IMG/VR virus record: IMGVR_UViG_3300040856_003274
Coordinates: 1-64,000 of that record
Origin: a virus
Reading direction: 5' to 3' (one strand)
DNA: 64,000 nt
Positions 60,482-64,000 of the stretch are shown piece after piece. Under the pieces are notes generated by a model. The model had not been told where the DNA came from. It worked only from the letters and a program-made list of their open reading frames with translations, and made no database searches. Both the position numbers and the translations under genes were made by a program. The stretch's first letter is position 1. Every line of letters starts with the position of its first letter.

Positions 60482-61288
60482 ATGAAACCGACCTTTGTTA
60501 TTCTTGTGCTTATCGACATAGTAGACTCGACCAAGTTTATTGAGCGAGTAGGGGATATGCACGCCTCTGAGGTGATGAGAGTATATGACCGTATCTTTAG
60601 AGGTCTTCTTATCAAGTACGAGGGGCTAGAGATTGACAAGACGGACGGGGCGCTGTTGCTATTTGAGACAATGAAAGATGCGCTTAACTACATCCAAGCC
60701 TACCACAGTATGGTGGAGAGACATCTAGGGCTAAAGTCTAGGGCAGGTATTCATTGTGGTTATGTCATCATGCACTCTAACTCACAGTTGTTTGTATCTA
60801 GGGGAGCTAAGCCCATTGAGGTTGAGGGGATACAGAAGGCTATCGCGGCTCGGATTATGAGCTTAGCTGGGGGAGGTCAGACCTTTCTTAGCAAGCGTGC
60901 AGGTGAGTATGCCGCATCGGTGCGCGGTAAGCTCTTAATGAGGGATTTAGGTATGTGGAAGCTCAAGGGAGTTAAAGACCCTATGCAGTTGTACGCTATA
61001 GGTGATGATATCAACCGCCTCGCCCGCCCCAAAGAGACAGAGAAGGTTAAGCTAGTGAAACCTCCTAAGCTAACCCCTAGAGAGCGCCGTGATAGGTTTC
61101 TTAGGCGCTACGTATACTTCCCTATCGCCGTCTTTTCTTTTTACGTTTGGGTGTCGTGGTTAGCTTTCTTAGAGTATTTCGGCGCTTTCGGCTACGGGTG
61201 TGAAGTGTTCAAGACCACGAAGCTCGTTATGGACTATATGACGCTACCATTTTACAAAGCCTTTTGGGTGTGGCTGTTCAACCTGTAG
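60482..61288 (+). CDS. Class III nucleotide cyclase with C-terminal membrane anchor
   Basis: 268 residues. The catalytic domain has the metal-binding pair Asp12 (LIDIVDSTKF) and Asp55 (EIDKTDGALLLF), then RAGIHCGYV and QKAIAARIMSLAGGGQTFLS, the order of bacterial class III cyclases. KLKGVKDPMQLYAI closes the domain. After a basic linker come two hydrophobic segments (YFPIAVFSFYVWVSWLAFL, about 210-228, and about 247-266). It would make cAMP or cGMP (or another cyclic nucleotide) at the membrane. It has its own terminator-bounded unit. Confidence 0.82.
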   Translation: MKPTFVILVLIDIVDSTKFIERVGDMHASEVMRVYDRIFRGLLIKYEGLEIDKTDGALLLFETMKDALNYIQAYHSMVERHLGLKSRAGIHCGYVIMHSNSQLFVSRGAKPIEVEGIQKAIAARIMSLAGGGQTFLSKRAGEYAASVRGKLLMRDLGMWKLKGVKDPMQLYAIGDDINRLARPKETEKVKLVKPPKLTPRERRDRFLRRYVYFPIAVFSFYVWVSWLAFLEYFGAFGYGCEVFKTTKLVMDYMTLPFYKAFWVWLFNL

Positions 61289-61334
61289 GCTCGTATTCTT
61301 TTTATAAGATTAGAGTGATAAAAGGAGTCTTTAG

Positions 61335-61856
61335 ATGAATAACAAGCAGTTTACTCAGAGCGAGAAAGCCAAGAGAGGCTGGTGGGCTAGTGTGGTGTTC
61401 ATGCTACTCATAGTCGTACTGATCGTTTTCTTATCTTACGTGGAGATACAGAAAGAGAACCGTGACATACTTATAGGTATTATTGGTATGTTGACGGGTT
61501 CGATTAGTTCAATGTTAGCCATCGCATCAGGCCGTGACCCGTCTGAGGTAGAGGAGCTAAAAGACAAGCTCGCGAGCGCCAATGCAGACAGGGAAGCCCT
61601 CATCGCGAGGCTCAGGGACGCTCAGATACAGATGCAACTCCTAAGAAGTCAGATTTTCGAGCTTCAAAACGCGGTAATCGAGAAGCTTTCTGTCTTCATG
61701 GGTAACTCCCCTATAAAAACAAAAGATGTTGGTGATGTGGAAGTCCCTGAAGTGGTTAAGGAGTGGCTACCGAAACCCACAAAAGAAACACCTCCTCCCC
61801 CTAAAAAGGAACAATCTAAGGAACAACCTAAGGAACCTGCTAAGAAAGGTAAGTAA
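61335..61856 (+). CDS. Membrane protein with coiled coil and Pro/Lys tail
   Basis: 173 residues. Two hydrophobic segments (WWASVVFMLLIVVLIVFLSYV; ILIGIIGMLTGSISSMLAIA) precede a coiled coil (EVEELKDKLASANADREALIARLRDAQIQMQLLRSQIFELQ). The tail is Pro/Lys-rich (TPPPPKKEQSKEQPKEPAKKGK). Holin-like in outline but the coiled coil is long. GGAG precedes the ATG. Three bases separate it from the next gene. Confidence 0.55.
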   Translation: MNNKQFTQSEKAKRGWWASVVFMLLIVVLIVFLSYVEIQKENRDILIGIIGMLTGSISSMLAIASGRDPSEVEELKDKLASANADREALIARLRDAQIQMQLLRSQIFELQNAVIEKLSVFMGNSPIKTKDVGDVEVPEVVKEWLPKPTKETPPPPKKEQSKEQPKEPAKKGK

Positions 61857-61859
61857 GAC

Positions 61860-62843
61860 ATGGATCGCACAGCATATATGATGAAGAGAGCCTCTGCTCA
61901 GAACGAGTTAGCCTTTAAGATAGCCAACGGGCTATTTCTTACAGAGGCTGACAAGGCTTCTAATGAGATTTCCGACGAAGCTAAACAGGGCTTGGCTCTT
62001 ATCCGTAAGGGCGCTGGGTGCAACTCACTCTCTGCTTTCCTTAAGCAGACTGAAGGTAAGCAAGACATTGACGACACTGACCCAATACAGAAGCTCATAA
62101 AGGCACGTCTTCAAGGAGTCACTTCACCTGAAGAGGCTCAAGAGGTCATTGGCACTTTTGCAGTTGCTTATCAGAAGAAAGACATCGTGAAGATGGCTAA
62201 GATCGTGGAGATTGAAGCCAAGGTAATGTCTCTCATCTTGTTGTGGTACGTAAGAGATGATCAGAGCTTGTGGCAGAACAACTCTCCTATGGCAAGAACC
62301 GCCGCTAGTCGAGGCTATAACCGTCGTTATCGGTCACTTAAGAAAGTGCTCACCCTAATCTTAAAGGTTTCAGAGGGTACGCTTAGCTTTGTAGAGAAGA
62401 TTACAGGCGGTGTATCAGACTGGATCGTGCGTTTTCTTCCTGCTACTGCTGGCAAGTTAATCGGTAAGCCTATCAAGTGGGCTCTCTTGACAGGGATCGC
62501 TCTAAAAGCGTGGCCTACGATTACTCAGCTTGTAGCACTTAGTAAGCCTCTGTTCGCTCTAGCGGTGCTCAAGCTGAAGCTCTTAGTAGGGCCTATCGCT
62601 TTCGGCTCTGTAGTGTCTACCGCAGGGTTCGCTTTGGCGGTCTTGGCGGTCGCTTGGTTTGGTTACCAAGTCAAAGAATACCTCGCATGGGCGAAAGGTA
62701 AGCTCCTAGAGGCTATCAAGCTCCCTTTCGCATCGCTCCTGTTGATCCTTAAGACGGTGTTTAAGGGTGGCTACAGCCTTCTTAGATGGGCTTTTAGGGA
62801 CATTAAGGGCTACATTAGAGAGAACCGCGCTCTACTCACCTAA
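61860..62843 (+). CDS. Large membrane-associated protein
   Basis: 327 residues. N-terminus MDRTAYMMKRASAQNELAFKIANGL has the KRAS element. The middle is soluble (SPEEAQEVIGTFAVAYQKK). The C-terminal half has several hydrophobic stretches (LATAGKLIG..ALLTGIALKAW; AVLKLKLLVGPIAFGSVVSTAGFALAVLAVAWFGY; PFASLLLILKTVF). No family. It could form membrane channels or be an internal virion protein. Confidence 0.55.
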   Translation: MDRTAYMMKRASAQNELAFKIANGLFLTEADKASNEISDEAKQGLALIRKGAGCNSLSAFLKQTEGKQDIDDTDPIQKLIKARLQGVTSPEEAQEVIGTFAVAYQKKDIVKMAKIVEIEAKVMSLILLWYVRDDQSLWQNNSPMARTAASRGYNRRYRSLKKVLTLILKVSEGTLSFVEKITGGVSDWIVRFLPATAGKLIGKPIKWALLTGIALKAWPTITQLVALSKPLFALAVLKLKLLVGPIAFGSVVSTAGFALAVLAVAWFGYQVKEYLAWAKGKLLEAIKLPFASLLLILKTVFKGGYSLLRWAFRDIKGYIRENRALLT

Positions 62844-62864
62844 GAAACTTCAGGAGTCGAGGCT

Positions 62865-64000
62865 ATGGACAAGCGATCAGGCTTAATCAGACCCCCTCAA
62901 GGCTTAGTAGACCGTCTCACCGTTATCGGGCGAGGCGCGACGGCTAAATATTGGCTCGACAGGGAAGAGAGGGAGAGGGGTCAGAAGTGCCTCGATCAAG
63001 AAGATGTAGACGGCTTTGAGTGGGTTATCGAGGACATTGACGACCTCTGTCGTAACATAAGAAAAGGCGAGGTCAGCTTAGATGACGTTAAGTGGACTTT
63101 CCAAGCTAGTTTAAACACCACTAAACTTATCTTAGACAAGTGCGCCAGCATAGGGCTGACAATCCCTGCTCTTACTACAGAGCGCGTAATCTTAGCGCAT
63201 AAGAAACAGGAAGCGGCGCTAATCTTTGAAGACGAGCGGAGCTACCGCAATGAGCTTGCTGGGCTTGTGTCGAGGCTTGAGGCTATTCTTACAAAGACCC
63301 TTAAAACGCTAGTAGGTGAGCCTCTCTTCTCTGAGACTATGAGGGAGCAATACTTAGAGGCGAGTGCTCAAGTCGAACACAACGACCAGCAGTCATGGGT
63401 TGTCTTTGACTCTTTCTTAGGTGAGGTTAGACTTAATCTTATCATTAAGCGCACACCAACCTTAGGGAGCTATGTTTACAGGGGCTCTCAACATACGCTC
63501 CTGCTTTACGTGCATCCAGGTCGTGTAGGGTTTGACTTAGGAGAGATTAGAGACGTAGTGAGGCATGAGCTAGTCCACGCTATGCAAAAGCAGATCAGCC
63601 TTAATAACGAAGTCTCTCAAGCAGGGTTGCCACGCTCTAAGAGTGGCGTTTATCGCCAAGGTATGAGGGAGAAAGAGAAGGAGCTCAAAGTCGAGTACGC
63701 AAGAAAAGGGCTCGACCCTGAGGATGTGTCTATCCATGCGCTCGATGACATTGAGTTTTACTCGCGGCTACTTGATGAGGTGGTCAACTTCCAGCGTATT
63801 ATGGGCAGTAATCCGAGTAACGCCGATATACACAACCACATCTCTCGAAGGCTGTTCTTTAAGAGCCTCAAGCGCCAGCCTAAGAAATGGCGTAAAGCGG
63901 TAGGTATCTTCTCTTCTGAGGTGATGTCTCGTAATGTTAGGCGAGCCTCTGAGTTTAAGACTCCGCGCAAATGGAGTAAGGCTCATTGTGAGTCCAAGAG
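62865..64000 (+). CDS. HExxH metalloprotein (cut by right edge)
   Basis: Starts at ATG 62865 (AGGAG upstream) and runs open through the right edge, about 378 residues visible. RDVVRHELVHAMQKQI holds a zinc-protease HExxH, and LDDIEFYSRLLDEV could supply the third ligand. The N-terminal 150 residues are helical and charged (KYWLDREERERGQKCLDQED). Later basic stretches (LKRQPKKWRKAVG) and NVRRASEFKTP appear. Family not identified; it may be a phage or host-surface peptidase. Confidence 0.65.
   Translation, partial: MDKRSGLIRPPQGLVDRLTVIGRGATAKYWLDREERERGQKCLDQEDVDGFEWVIEDIDDLCRNIRKGEVSLDDVKWTFQASLNTTKLILDKCASIGLTIPALTTERVILAHKKQEAALIFEDERSYRNELAGLVSRLEAILTKTLKTLVGEPLFSETMREQYLEASAQVEHNDQQSWVVFDSFLGEVRLNLIIKRTPTLGSYVYRGSQHTLLLYVHPGRVGFDLGEIRDVVRHELVHAMQKQISLNNEVSQAGLPRSKSGVYRQGMREKEKELKVEYARKGLDPEDVSIHALDDIEFYSRLLDEVVNFQRIMGSNPSNADIHNHISRRLFFKSLKRQPKKWRKAVGIFSSEVMSRNVRRASEFKTPRKWSKAHCESK

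Overview
The window looks like part of the genome of a large tailed bacteriophage (Caudoviricetes). A contractile tail is indicated by a gene whose C-terminal part matches a tail sheath (29298-34982). A Gram-negative host is likely: there is a lipobox protein, a soluble lytic transglycosylase, and a protein with one N-terminal membrane helix, a coiled coil and an outer-membrane-like beta end. Genes are dense and often overlap by ATGA or TAATG. Both strands are used in short blocks. No integrase, transposase, rRNA, complete tRNA or CRISPR array was seen. The genes at both window edges are cut.

Layout. 1-3.8 kb: two glycosyltransferases and a nucleotide-sugar dehydrogenase. 3.9-5.4 kb: an HU protein and two basic paralogues. 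5.5-34.9 kb: a long, mostly plus-strand block of probable virion and assembly proteins, with zinc ribbons, a SWIM protein, an HNH nuclease, a DNA methyltransferase facing a GIY-YIG nuclease, an actin-like ATPase and a 1894-residue sheath-like protein. 35-40 kb: GlmM and two proteins built from a WGxPPKPNxWK repeat. 40.6-42.5 kb: thymidine kinase, DHFR and thymidylate synthase. 42.5-46.6 kb: a ClpP-like protease, a lytic transglycosylase and a glycosyltransferase. 46.6-53.3 kb: topoisomerase IB, a Trm1-like methyltransferase, a third and largest WG-repeat protein, a holin-like protein and a DUF6270-like protein. 53.3-53.8 kb: a non-coding AT-rich palindrome array. 53.8-58.7 kb: small accessory genes, a GlmU-type uridylyltransferase and a methyltransferase, several bounded by repeated hairpins. 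58.7-59.1 kb: a large nested palindrome. 59.1-64 kb: a zinc-finger protein with Pro-Glu repeats, a membrane-anchored class III nucleotide cyclase, membrane proteins and a cut HExxH metalloprotein.

How the genes may work together. GlmM, the GlmU-like enzyme, the UDP-sugar dehydrogenase and three glycosyltransferases could make and use an amino-sugar nucleotide for glycosylation of virion, DNA or host surface. Tdk, DHFR and ThyA supply dTMP. TopIB, HU, the PNK-like kinase and the methyltransferases act on nucleic acid.

The most unusual signals are these: (1) three proteins carrying 15 copies of WG[DNT]PPKPNxWKV, with modules separated by K[VI]A[SN] linkers; (2) a short (K/R)xAS motif near the N-termini or at domain boundaries of many otherwise unrelated proteins; (3) the octamer TAATCTTA, seen about 50 times on the two strands together; (4) two large non-coding palindrome regions that could be replication or partition sites.
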